From Paracoccus fistulariae (GTDB taxonomy: Bacteria > Pseudomonadota > Alphaproteobacteria > Rhodobacterales > Rhodobacteraceae): DNA of 64,000 bases. The notes beneath the pieces were generated by a model, which searched no databases, had not been told where the DNA came from, and worked only from the letters and a program-made list of their open reading frames with translations. Shown piece by piece: positions 46,382-54,415 of this stretch. A program made the position numbers and the translations under genes. The stretch is taken from contig NZ_CP067136.1 in the NCBI RefSeq assembly GCF_028553785.1, positions 2,726,501-2,790,500 of the forward strand, written 5' to 3'. Positions within the stretch are counted from its first letter, which is position 1, and each line of letters begins with the position of its first letter.

Positions 46382-46918
46382 TCAGGTGGTTTCGGCGGCT
46401 GCCTCTGGCGCAGCGGCAGGGGGAGCCGCCTGTCCCGAAAATGCCGCGCGCAGTTTTTCTTCGGCATCATTGCTGAGCGAGGTTTGCAGAACGCGCCCCT
46501 TCTCGTGGAAGCTCTTCAACCGCTCCAGCACCTTGTCGGCGGTCATTTTCCGGATCAGCACGAACACGGCCGAGCCGCCGGGTTGAAGCGACTGTGACGC
46601 GTCCCGCATGAAGTCGTCATTGATGCCGACATCCGACAGCTTTCCGGCCAATGCGCCCGAGGCCGCGCCAACCCCGGCCCCCAGAAGCGGATTCAGGAAT
46701 AACAGCCCGACAAGGCTGCCCCACAGCCCGCCGCTGACCGCGCCTGCGGCAGTCAGGTTGACGGCCTGATGCAGTTTGATGTCCTGTTCCGACGAGCGTG
46801 TGACGACGACGGCATCTTCCAGTTCGATCAGGTATTCCTGCTGCATCCTGACCAGCTCTGTACGCAGATCAAAGCCCGTGGGCTCGTCGTCGAAAGCAAT
46901 AGCAATCAGTTCTGACAT
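46382..46918 (-). CDS. DUF1269 family membrane protein
   Basis: A 178-residue protein of the DUF1269 family. The start MSELIAIAFDDEPTGFDLRTEL and the block QDIKLHQAVNLTAAGAVSGGLWGSLVGLLFLNPLLGAGVGAASGALAGKL (glycine-rich helices) are diagnostic. The C-terminal soluble region ends in a Pro/Ala-rich tail. It is probably an inner-membrane protein; related proteins are linked to stress but have no proven function. It is transcribed toward the terminator at 46342. The divergent gap to 47080 holds nothing clear. Confidence 0.88.
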   Translation of the reverse strand: MSELIAIAFDDEPTGFDLRTELVRMQQEYLIELEDAVVVTRSSEQDIKLHQAVNLTAAGAVSGGLWGSLVGLLFLNPLLGAGVGAASGALAGKLSDVGINDDFMRDASQSLQPGGSAVFVLIRKMTADKVLERLKSFHEKGRVLQTSLSNDAEEKLRAAFSGQAAPPAAAPEAAAETT

Positions 46919-47079
46919 GGTAGTCCCCTTTCAAAAAGAAGCCCCTGAATGCTAGGACAGTCACGAAACTTCACAAGCATATGATGACGCAACGGCAGGT
47001 TTTGGCCGAGAGGCGCGGCATCTTGCCATGCTGCGTGCCGCAGGGCATAGAAAATCAACAAGATTGGTGCTGAAATTTC

Positions 47080-47385
47080 ATGAAATCTGCTGTCACGCTG
47101 ATGCTGATTCTGGCCTTTACCGGCATGACCATCCTTGTCGCGGGCGGCGGTCTTTCCGGAAAAAGCTGTTCATCGCAATTTCGGGTGGCGCAGATGTGTT
47201 ATGCCGCGACCCTACCTGCCGCATCGGTGCAGGAGGTGAAGAAAGCGCCCGCATGTTGTGATCTGATCCTGTCCCGAGAGATCTTTCCGACAGCACCGCA
47301 CGCAGAAAGCCGCGCCCTTGCGATGTCTTATCCGCGCCGTAACGGCGTGACGGTCGCCGTGCCGCTGCGGCCACCCGCCGCCTGA
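47080..47385 (+). CDS. Small exported cysteine-containing protein, uncertain
   Basis: A 101-residue ORF with an N-terminal signal sequence (about 1-22) and several cysteines (CSS, MCY, ACCD). Its codon use is less biased than the neighbours, there is no good ribosome-binding site upstream of ATG, and no family is recognised. It precedes the DoxX gene by 84 bases on the same strand. It may be a real secreted protein or a chance ORF. Confidence 0.4.
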   Translation: MKSAVTLMLILAFTGMTILVAGGGLSGKSCSSQFRVAQMCYAATLPAASVQEVKKAPACCDLILSREIFPTAPHAESRALAMSYPRRNGVTVAVPLRPPAA

Positions 47386-47469
47386 TCCGGCTTCCCATTC
47401 CGACATTCAACCGCTTGCGGTTGCCACATATCACGGCGGCCGATGATGGTCGCTTTTCTGGAGACGAAT

Positions 47470-47916
47470 ATGAGCTATCAAACAGACGATACCCGCCTGA
47501 TCATCCCGGGCCTTGGCGGGCTTTACGCGGCCCTGTCGCCGCTGGCCATCACCTATATGCGCGTCATCGCGGGCGGAGCCTTCATGGTGCATGGCTGGCC
47601 CAAGATCAACAATCCGATGGCTGCGGTCGGCATGGTGGAAGGTCTGGGCTTCTACCCGGGCGCATTCTGGGCGCCGATGCTGGCAGGGACTGAGTTTTTC
47701 GGTGGCCTGCTGCTGTTGCTGGGTCTGCTGACGCGTCCCGCGGCGGTTGCCACCTCGATCGTGCTTTGCGTGACGACCTATTTCCACTGGGTCGCCAATG
47801 CCGAAGGCTATGCCGGTGCCGAAAAATCCCTGCTGTGGCTGGGGCTGACCGTGTTCTTTGCCGTGCATGGCGGCGGGCGCTTGTCGTTGGATCGTCTGAT
47901 CGGGCGTCAGTTCTGA
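47470..47916 (+). CDS. DoxX family membrane protein
   Basis: A 148-residue inner-membrane protein with four predicted helices and the DoxX pattern: ITYMRVIAGGAFMVHGWPKI, ending with VHGGGRLSLDRLIG. DoxX-type proteins are linked to oxidative or sulfur metabolism and to thiol stress, but no reaction is established. GGAGA 6 bases before ATG 47470 supports the start. It ends at a strong terminator. Confidence 0.9.
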   Translation: MSYQTDDTRLIIPGLGGLYAALSPLAITYMRVIAGGAFMVHGWPKINNPMAAVGMVEGLGFYPGAFWAPMLAGTEFFGGLLLLLGLLTRPAAVATSIVLCVTTYFHWVANAEGYAGAEKSLLWLGLTVFFAVHGGGRLSLDRLIGRQF

Positions 47917-47940
47917 TCCTGCCCCAAATCCTGACATGGA

Positions 47941-47976
47941 AAACGCGGCCCATTCCGGGCCGCGTTTGCTTTTGAA
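47941..47976 (+). terminator. Terminator after doxX-like gene
   Basis: A perfect 11-bp stem (AAACGCGGCCC with GGGCCGCGTTT) with a 5-base loop, then GCTTTT. Confidence 0.85.
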
Positions 47977-48002
47977 ATTGCACGCTATCTTGATCGGTGA
48001 GT

Positions 48003-48022
48003 GTTCCGTGCAAGAATGGAAC
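48003..48022. promoter_or_regulatory. Inverted repeat upstream of third VPLPA gene
   Basis: GTTCC-N10-GGAAC, 55 bases before the ATG at 48077. The spacing differs from a LexA box. It is a possible operator for a dimeric regulator; no regulator adjoins. Confidence 0.35.
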
Positions 48023-48076
48023 GGTCACGAATCGCGAGTTTCGGGACATTTCTATTTTCATTGGGAGGATTTTACG

Positions 48077-48757
48077 ATGCGAAGCTTAAGAGGCCTTCTG
48101 GCCGTCCTGCTTTTTCTGACGGCACCAGCCCTTGCGAAGGCGGCGACAATCACTGAAACTTACACATTCAACCTGACCTACAAGTCGGGCGGGCTGACAT
48201 GTGAAGGCTACTACTCGACACCTGATGTTTATCCGGACCTCGGTGAAACTACCAATCTTGGTTATTTTGCGGTCTGTCCAGGGTATCCCAGGCCTGCACC
48301 ATTTGTGAACAGCTTCGATGAGATTGCCTCTGGCCAGATCGATATCACATCCGTTGATGGCCTGTTTATCGGCGCGACCTGCTCTATCAATGGTTGGAAC
48401 TGTAACTACATTGACTGGAGTGGCATTGTTCACGGAAACAGTACGTATCCGCTTGGGCCGAACCCAGGGGGTATTGATCTGGGTGCCGCGTCAGATTTGA
48501 CTTCGTTTTTCTACATTTATGGTGGGAGCGGAACTTACAATTATCACACAAATTATGATGACTTTAGCTACACCGTTCCAGATGGTGACAATTATTATTT
48601 TTATAATATGACCTTTTACGACGTCCTATTCGATTTGTCGGACATCACCTATTCCAGCGGCCAGCCGGCGCCAGTCCCGCTTCCCGCAGGCCTGCCTTTG
48701 CTGGGTGGAGGCCTGATTTCACTTGTGATGCTGCGCCGCCGACGCATCGTAGCCTGA
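48077..48757 (+). CDS. VPLPA-CTERM protein (third), paralogue of the one at 45725
   Basis: A 226-residue secreted protein with a signal peptide (about 1-24, LLAVLLFLTAPALAKA) and the exosortase signal VPLPAGLPLLGGGLISLVML followed by RRRRIVA. The mature body begins ATITETYTFNLTYKSGGLTCEG and contains CSINGWNCNY and a Tyr/Asp/Asn-rich segment (about 170-200). It is homologous over its length to the protein at 45725. GGGAGG 9 bases before the ATG supports this start. The middle of the gene is distinctly AT-rich (for example 48588-48617), unlike its surroundings. It ends at a strong terminator. Confidence 0.85.
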   Translation: MRSLRGLLAVLLFLTAPALAKAATITETYTFNLTYKSGGLTCEGYYSTPDVYPDLGETTNLGYFAVCPGYPRPAPFVNSFDEIASGQIDITSVDGLFIGATCSINGWNCNYIDWSGIVHGNSTYPLGPNPGGIDLGAASDLTSFFYIYGGSGTYNYHTNYDDFSYTVPDGDNYYFYNMTFYDVLFDLSDITYSSGQPAPVPLPAGLPLLGGGLISLVMLRRRRIVA

Positions 48758-48764
48758 GAATCGA

Positions 48765-48794
48765 GAAACCGGGGGTGATGCCCCCGGTTTCTTT
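48765..48794. terminator. Bidirectional terminator (VPLPA gene / gltB)
   Basis: An 11-bp perfect stem (GAAACCGGGGG with CCCCCGGTTTC), a 5-base loop, and TTT after; on the minus strand A-rich bases precede it. It lies between the third VPLPA gene and the end of gltB. Confidence 0.8.
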
Positions 48795-48827
48795 ACGCTA
48801 TGCGATCCGATATCGGACCGGTCGGAT

Positions 48828-51800
48828 CTACTCCGCCGGAACCGCGGCGCTGCTGTCGACATCCATGATCGGATGTTTCAGCAAGGGCAGCATCTCTTTC
48901 GGGCAGACCTGCAGGAAGTTGTCCTTCTCGGTCTCCCAGTCCTGCAGGATCTCTTCGGCACGGCGAGAGCCCGTTTCCTTCAGATGACGCTCGACCAGCG
49001 ATTTCAGCTGTTCTTCCCAATGCGGCTGCGTTACCGGAACGGTGACAAGGCTTTCGGGATTGATGTAATCGCGCGCCAGCCCTTCCGGGTCATAGAGATA
49101 GGCCATGCCGCCCGTCATGCCCGCTCCGAAGTTTGCGCCGATGCGGCCAAGGATCACCGCGACACCACCGGTCATATATTCGCAGCCATTGCTGCCGCAG
49201 CCTTCGATCACGACCTTGGCGCCGCTGTTGCGGACCGCGAAACGCTCTCCTGCGCGGCCGGCGGCGAAGAGATAGCCATCGGTCGCACCATATAGCACGG
49301 TATTGCCGATGATGGTGTTATCGACGGCGACCAGCGGGCTGGCCATAGGCGGGCGCACCACGATGGTGCCGCCGGACAGGCCCTTGCCGACATAGTCATT
49401 GGCATCGCCGCTGACCTCCAGCTTCAGGCCCGGCGCGGCGAAGGCGCCCAGCGATTGCCCCGCGCTGCCGGTCAGGCGGATCGTCAGGTGATCGGGCTGC
49501 AGCTTGTTCCGCATGCCGAATTTCTGAACGATCATGCTTGAGGTACGCGTCCCGACCGTCCGCTGCGTATTGCGCACGGCATAGGAGAGCTGCATCTTCT
49601 CGCCCTCTTCAAAGAAGCGGGCCGCATCCTTGACGATTTCGGCGTCCAGCGTGTCCAGCACGGCATTGCGTGGCTTGCTGCGGTCATAGACGATCTTGTC
49701 CCAGCCATCGACGGTGATCAGCAGCGGGTTCAGGTCCAGATCGTCCAGATTGGCAGCGCCCCGGCTGACCTGGGTCAGCAGATCGGCGCGGCCGATAACC
49801 TCGTCCAGGCTACGGGCGCCGATGCTGGCCAGGATCTCGCGCACTTCCTGGGCGTAGAAGGTGATCAGGTTCACCACCTTGTCGGCGCTGCCGGTGAACA
49901 TCGCGCGCAGCTTTTCATCCTGCGTGCAGACGCCCACGGGGCAGGTGTTCGACTGGCACTGACGCACCATGATGCAGCCCATGGCGATCAGCGCGGCGGT
50001 GCCGATGCCGTATTCCTCGGCCCCCATCATCGCGGCCATGACGATATCGCGGCCGGTGCGCAACCCGCCATCGGTGCGCAGGGTCACCCGGTCGCGCAGC
50101 CGGTTCATGGCCAGCACCTGATGCGCCTCGGTCAGGCCCATTTCCCAGGGCAGACCCGCGAATTTGATGCTGGTCGCCGGGCTTGCGCCGGTGCCACCGT
50201 TATGGCCCGAGATCAGGATCACATCCGCCTTGGCCTTGGCCACGCCCGCAGCAATCGTACCGACGCCCGAGGAAGCCACCAGCTTCACGGTGATCTTGGC
50301 GCGCGGATTGATCTGTTTCAGGTCATAGATCAGCTGCGCCAGATCCTCGATCGAATAGATGTCGTGATGCGGCGGCGGGCTGATCAGCGTCACGCCGGGG
50401 GTCGAATGGCGCAGCCGCGCGATCAGCGCCGTCACCTTCATGCCGGGCAACTGCCCGCCCTCGCCGGGCTTGGCACCCTGGGCGACCTTGATCTCTAGCT
50501 CTTCACAGGCGTTCAGATATTCGGCGGTGACGCCGAAGCGGCCCGACGCGACCTGCTTGACCTTGGCGCAAGGGTTGTCGCCATTGGGCAGGGGCTGGGA
50601 ATGCGCCGGATCCTCGCCGCCTTCGCCGCTGTCGGATTTCGCGCCGATGCGGTTCATGGCGATGTTCAGCGTCATATGCGCCTCGGGCGACAGGGCGCCA
50701 AGGCTCATGCCGGGGGTCACGAAACGCTTGCGGATGCTGGTGATGCTTTCGACTTCCTCGATCGGGACCGGCTTGCCCAGCGGCTTCATGTCCAGCAGAT
50801 CGCGGATATGGATCGGCGGATTGGCCCGCATCGTCTTGCTGTATTGCTTCCACAGATCATAGGACGCCTTGTCGCAGGCCAGCTGCAGCATCTTCATGGT
50901 GCTGGCTTCCCAGGCGTGCTTTTCGCCACTGCGACGCAGCTTGTAGAAGCCGCCCACCGGCAGCAATTCGATATTGTCGCCGGCATGGGCCTTGCGGTGC
51001 AGATCCTCGACCTTGGCCTGCAGACCGTGCAGGCCGATGCCGCTGATGCGCGAATGCATGCCGGGGAAATATTCGTTGACCATGGCGCGCGAAAGGCCCA
51101 CGGCCTCGAAATTCAGCCCGCCCCGATAAGAGGACAGGACCGAGATCCCCATCTTGGCCATGATCTTCAGCAGACCGGCATCGATGGCATCGCGATAGCG
51201 GCGCATATTGTCGATCAGGCTGCCCGACAGCAGGCCGCGCTCGATCCGGTCATTGATCGAATCCTGCGCCAGATAGGGGTTCACCGTGGTCGCGCCGCAG
51301 CCGATCAGCACGGCAAAATAATGCGGGTCGATGCATTCCGCGCTGCGGATGTTCAGCGAACAGAAGGTGCGCAGGCCCTTGCGCGTCAGCCAGCTATGGA
51401 CCGCGCTGGTGGCAAGGATCATCGGCATCGCGACGCGGTCGGGGCCTTGCCCCTCATCGGTCAGCACCAGATGGCCCGCGCCGGAACGCACGGCATCCTC
51501 GGCCTCGGCCCGGATGCGGGCCAGACCTTCGGCCAGCGCCTCGGTCCCGCCGCCGACGGGGAAGGTGCAGTCGATGCGGGTGACCGCCTCGCCGAACATC
51601 TTGACCATTTCCGCAAATTCGCCGGTCGCGACGAAGGGGCTTTCAAGGATCAGGATCTCGGTCTGGGCGCTGCTTTCATCCAGCACGTTCTTGAGGTTGC
51701 CGAAACGCGTCTTCAGCGACATCACCCGCGTTTCGCGCAGGCTGTCGATGGGCGGGTTGGTGACCTGGCTGAAGTTCTGGCGGAAGAAATGGCTCATCGG

Positions 51801-53375
51801 GCGATACTGGTTCGACAGCACCGCGGGCGGCGTGTCATCCCCCATCGAGGCGATGGATTCCTTGCCATCCTCGGCCATGGGCGACAGGATATGCTCCAGA
51901 TCCTCCAGCGTGTAGCCGGCCGAGGTCTGGCGACGGCGCAGATCCTCGCCCGCAAAGCGCGGCTGTTCGGGCAGATCGCGCATCATCGCGTTCAGATCGA
52001 CGACCTTTTCGATCCATTCGCCAAAGGGCTGGCTGGCGGCCAAACGGTCCTTGATCTCGGCATCGTGGTACAGCTTGGCGTCCCACATATCGACGGCGAT
52101 CATCTGGCCCGGGCCAAGCGCGCCCTTTTCGCGCACGTCATGTTCATTGACCGGCACCATCCCGACCTCGGATCCCGCGATCAGCAGGTTATCCCCGGTC
52201 ACGACATAGCGCATGGGACGCAGCCCGTTGCGATCCAGACCGCCGCAGACCCAACGACCATCGGTCATGGCCAGCGCGGCGGGACCGTCCCAAGGCTCCA
52301 TCACGGCATTGCAATAGGCATACATGTCGGCCCAGGCCTTGGGCATGTCGGTGGTGGCCTTGGACCAGCTTTCGGGCACCAGCATGGTCTTGGTCATCGG
52401 CGCCGAGCGGCCCGAGCGGACCATCACCTCGAACACCGCATCCAGCGCCGCCGAATCCGAAGACCCTCCGGGCACGATCGGCTTGATATCCTCGGCCATT
52501 TCGCCAAAGGCGCTGCTGGCCATGCGGATCTCGTGGCTTTTCAGCCAGTTCACATTGCCTTTCAGCGTGTTGATTTCACCGTTATGGGCCAGCATGCGGA
52601 AAGGCTGGGCCAGCCACCATTGCGGGAAGGTATTGGTGGAATAACGCTGGTGATACAGCGCGAAGGTGGATTCGAACCGCTCATCCTTCAGGTCGGGATA
52701 GAATTCGGCCACCTGTTCGGCCAGCATCATGCCCTTATAGATGATGCTGCGGCAGGACAGCGAACAGAAGTAAAGCTGCGTGATCTGCGCGGCCAGCGCG
52801 GCTTTTTCGATGCGGCGGCGGATGATGTACAATTCACGCTCGAACTGGACGTGATCGATGTCCTTTTCGCAGCGGATCAGGATCTGTTCGATCTCGGGGC
52901 GGGTGGCATTGGCCTTTTCGCCCAGAACGGCGGTGTTCACCGGCACGTGGCGCCAGCCATAGATGTAGTGACCCATCCGCAGAACCTCGGATTCCACGAT
53001 GGTGCGGCAGGTTTCCTGCTGGGCGAAATTGGTGCGGGGTAGAAACACCTGACCGACGGCGATCAGCTTGTCCTTGTCGGGTTCGTGCCCGGTGCGGCGG
53101 ACCTGATCATAGAAGAAGGGCACCGGGATCTGCACATGGATGCCCGCGCCATCGCCGGTCTTGCCATCGGCATCGACAGCACCGCGATGCCAGATCGCCT
53201 TCAGCGCATCGATCCCGTTCTGTACGACCTTGCGGCTGGGCTTGCCGCCGATATCGACCACAAAGCCGACCCCGCAAGAGGAATGTTCGTCGTCCTGCCG
53301 ATACAGGCTGTGCTCGGCCATGAAATTGCGGCGGGCTTCCTCGGCAGAGACCCAGTTTTCGTCAAACACGCTCAT
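48828..53375 (-). CDS. gltB: Glutamate synthase large subunit
   Basis: A 1515-residue NADPH-dependent GOGAT large subunit. Cys34 in SSCGVGFVVD is the N-terminal nucleophile after removal of a 33-residue propeptide. The glutaminase domain covers about 34-430, the central and FMN synthase domains follow, and the 3Fe-4S ligands lie in CIMVRQCQSNTCPVGVC. A beta-helix domain with GGTIVVRPP ends the protein. It transfers glutamine's amide to 2-oxoglutarate. The start at 53375 has AGGAG 6 bases upstream. It is the last gene of gltD-hyp-DUF1272-gltB. Confidence 0.96.
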   Translation of the reverse strand: MSVFDENWVSAEEARRNFMAEHSLYRQDDEHSSCGVGFVVDIGGKPSRKVVQNGIDALKAIWHRGAVDADGKTGDGAGIHVQIPVPFFYDQVRRTGHEPDKDKLIAVGQVFLPRTNFAQQETCRTIVESEVLRMGHYIYGWRHVPVNTAVLGEKANATRPEIEQILIRCEKDIDHVQFERELYIIRRRIEKAALAAQITQLYFCSLSCRSIIYKGMMLAEQVAEFYPDLKDERFESTFALYHQRYSTNTFPQWWLAQPFRMLAHNGEINTLKGNVNWLKSHEIRMASSAFGEMAEDIKPIVPGGSSDSAALDAVFEVMVRSGRSAPMTKTMLVPESWSKATTDMPKAWADMYAYCNAVMEPWDGPAALAMTDGRWVCGGLDRNGLRPMRYVVTGDNLLIAGSEVGMVPVNEHDVREKGALGPGQMIAVDMWDAKLYHDAEIKDRLAASQPFGEWIEKVVDLNAMMRDLPEQPRFAGEDLRRRQTSAGYTLEDLEHILSPMAEDGKESIASMGDDTPPAVLSNQYRPMSHFFRQNFSQVTNPPIDSLRETRVMSLKTRFGNLKNVLDESSAQTEILILESPFVATGEFAEMVKMFGEAVTRIDCTFPVGGGTEALAEGLARIRAEAEDAVRSGAGHLVLTDEGQGPDRVAMPMILATSAVHSWLTRKGLRTFCSLNIRSAECIDPHYFAVLIGCGATTVNPYLAQDSINDRIERGLLSGSLIDNMRRYRDAIDAGLLKIMAKMGISVLSSYRGGLNFEAVGLSRAMVNEYFPGMHSRISGIGLHGLQAKVEDLHRKAHAGDNIELLPVGGFYKLRRSGEKHAWEASTMKMLQLACDKASYDLWKQYSKTMRANPPIHIRDLLDMKPLGKPVPIEEVESITSIRKRFVTPGMSLGALSPEAHMTLNIAMNRIGAKSDSGEGGEDPAHSQPLPNGDNPCAKVKQVASGRFGVTAEYLNACEELEIKVAQGAKPGEGGQLPGMKVTALIARLRHSTPGVTLISPPPHHDIYSIEDLAQLIYDLKQINPRAKITVKLVASSGVGTIAAGVAKAKADVILISGHNGGTGASPATSIKFAGLPWEMGLTEAHQVLAMNRLRDRVTLRTDGGLRTGRDIVMAAMMGAEEYGIGTAALIAMGCIMVRQCQSNTCPVGVCTQDEKLRAMFTGSADKVVNLITFYAQEVREILASIGARSLDEVIGRADLLTQVSRGAANLDDLDLNPLLITVDGWDKIVYDRSKPRNAVLDTLDAEIVKDAARFFEEGEKMQLSYAVRNTQRTVGTRTSSMIVQKFGMRNKLQPDHLTIRLTGSAGQSLGAFAAPGLKLEVSGDANDYVGKGLSGGTIVVRPPMASPLVAVDNTIIGNTVLYGATDGYLFAAGRAGERFAVRNSGAKVVIEGCGSNGCEYMTGGVAVILGRIGANFGAGMTGGMAYLYDPEGLARDYINPESLVTVPVTQPHWEEQLKSLVERHLKETGSRRAEEILQDWETEKDNFLQVCPKEMLPLLKHPIMDVDSSAAVPAE

Positions 53376-53385
53376 CGCGGTCTCC

Positions 53386-53646
53386 TTATCGGCTGGAGGC
53401 AAGGCGTAGCTTGCCTTGGCAATCGGGGGCAAAGACCCGGCGAGCAGAGGCCGGGGCAGTGATCAGTTTTTCTGCTGCGCGCTTCGGGCGGGCCGTCAAT
53501 TCGCCCCCGCAATTCGGGCAACGTCCATCTGGCAGCGCCTCTGCGCAAGCAGGGCAAAAAGTGCATTCAAAGGAACAGATGCGTGCATCCGCGTCAGGCG
53601 GCAGATCAATGTCGCAGCATTCGCAGCCGGGTCGCATCTCAAGCAT
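53386..53646 (-). CDS. DUF1272 cysteine-rich protein
   Basis: An 86-residue protein of the DUF1272 family with the signature MLEMRPGCECCD and ICSFECTFCPACAEALPDGRCPNCGGEL, eight or more cysteines that probably bind zinc. The ATG at 53646 is preferred since GAAAGG lies 8 bases upstream; ATG 53652 is possible. It overlaps the preceding gene by 8 bases and ends 10 bases before gltB. Function unknown. Confidence 0.88.
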   Translation of the reverse strand: MLEMRPGCECCDIDLPPDADARICSFECTFCPACAEALPDGRCPNCGGELTARPKRAAEKLITAPASARRVFAPDCQGKLRLASSR

Positions 53647-54403
53647 CGCCATGACCTTTCAACTGCGTCATCATCTGGTCGCAGTCGAATTGCGGAGTTG
53701 TTTCGCCATAGCCGTCCTCATCGGGAAAGCTGAACAGGACCGGGCTGTCATTCGATTCGCTCTGACGGCCGGTCCAGTCGGAGCCGGATTCGGTGCCGCC
53801 CAGAAAGCGGCCCAACTCGCGGCTGATATATTGCTGGCCGCTGCGCTTGATCAGCACATCGCCGGCGGAATTATAGGTGGTCAGTTCAAAGCGAGTCTCT
53901 TCCAGTTCAACCCCGTCGATCACTACCTTCTTGCCGGTCAGCTTGTCCTGACCGACGCGGTGCAGCCGTTCGCCCGTGTTCGATTCGGTCCAGAAGTCGA
54001 AATCGTCGCGTCCGGTTTCCAGCAGGGTGCTGAAGCTGGCATGGTCGCGGGCCTGTTCGATCAGGCGGTCCTGAATGCGGGTGCGGTAGCTGAAGCTTTC
54101 AAGCCAGCGGGTTTCGGCATCGATCAGCGATTCATAGCTCAGCCCGTCCTGGTCAAAGATCGCGGTGCGCTGATCGCCCGGATTATCCTTGTCGCAGCGA
54201 TAGAACTGGCTGACGGTGCAGCCGCGATTCTGCACGGTCACGGTCAGGGTGCAGCCCTGCGGCGGGTCGAAATTGCCGGCCTGCCCGATCTGCGGGATCA
54301 GTATCGCGGCGGCGCTCACCGCGGCGCCCAGCCACAGCGCGGCGGCCCTGTCCGCCTGCCGCGACCGGGCCACAGCCCTTGCGCCTGTCTTTGCGTGTTG
54401 CAT
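53639..54403 (-). CDS. Exported protein of unknown function between gltD and gltB
   Basis: A 254-residue protein. A hydrophobic segment (about 21-42, ALWLGAAVSAAAILIPQIGQA) is a signal peptide or anchor. The periplasmic body has GCTLTVTVQNRGCTVSQFYRCDKDNPGDQ with three cysteines, and later beta-strand-like sequence (LTGKKVVIDGVELEETRFELTTYNSAG). No family known to me. It lies 12 bases behind gltD and overlaps DUF1272, so it is part of the glutamate synthase operon without an obvious link to the enzyme. Confidence 0.78.
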   Translation of the reverse strand: MQHAKTGARAVARSRQADRAAALWLGAAVSAAAILIPQIGQAGNFDPPQGCTLTVTVQNRGCTVSQFYRCDKDNPGDQRTAIFDQDGLSYESLIDAETRWLESFSYRTRIQDRLIEQARDHASFSTLLETGRDDFDFWTESNTGERLHRVGQDKLTGKKVVIDGVELEETRFELTTYNSAGDVLIKRSGQQYISRELGRFLGGTESGSDWTGRQSESNDSPVLFSFPDEDGYGETTPQFDCDQMMTQLKGHGDA

Positions 54404-54415
54404 GGCCGGTTTCCC

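Noticed and set aside
48003..48022. Second LexA box
   Set aside because: The repeat is inverted (GTTCC-N10-GGAAC) rather than the direct GTTC-N7-GTTC form.
50601..53042. 813-residue plus-strand ORF opposite gltB
   Set aside because: It is a His/Gln/Asp-rich shadow of the conserved GltB frame.
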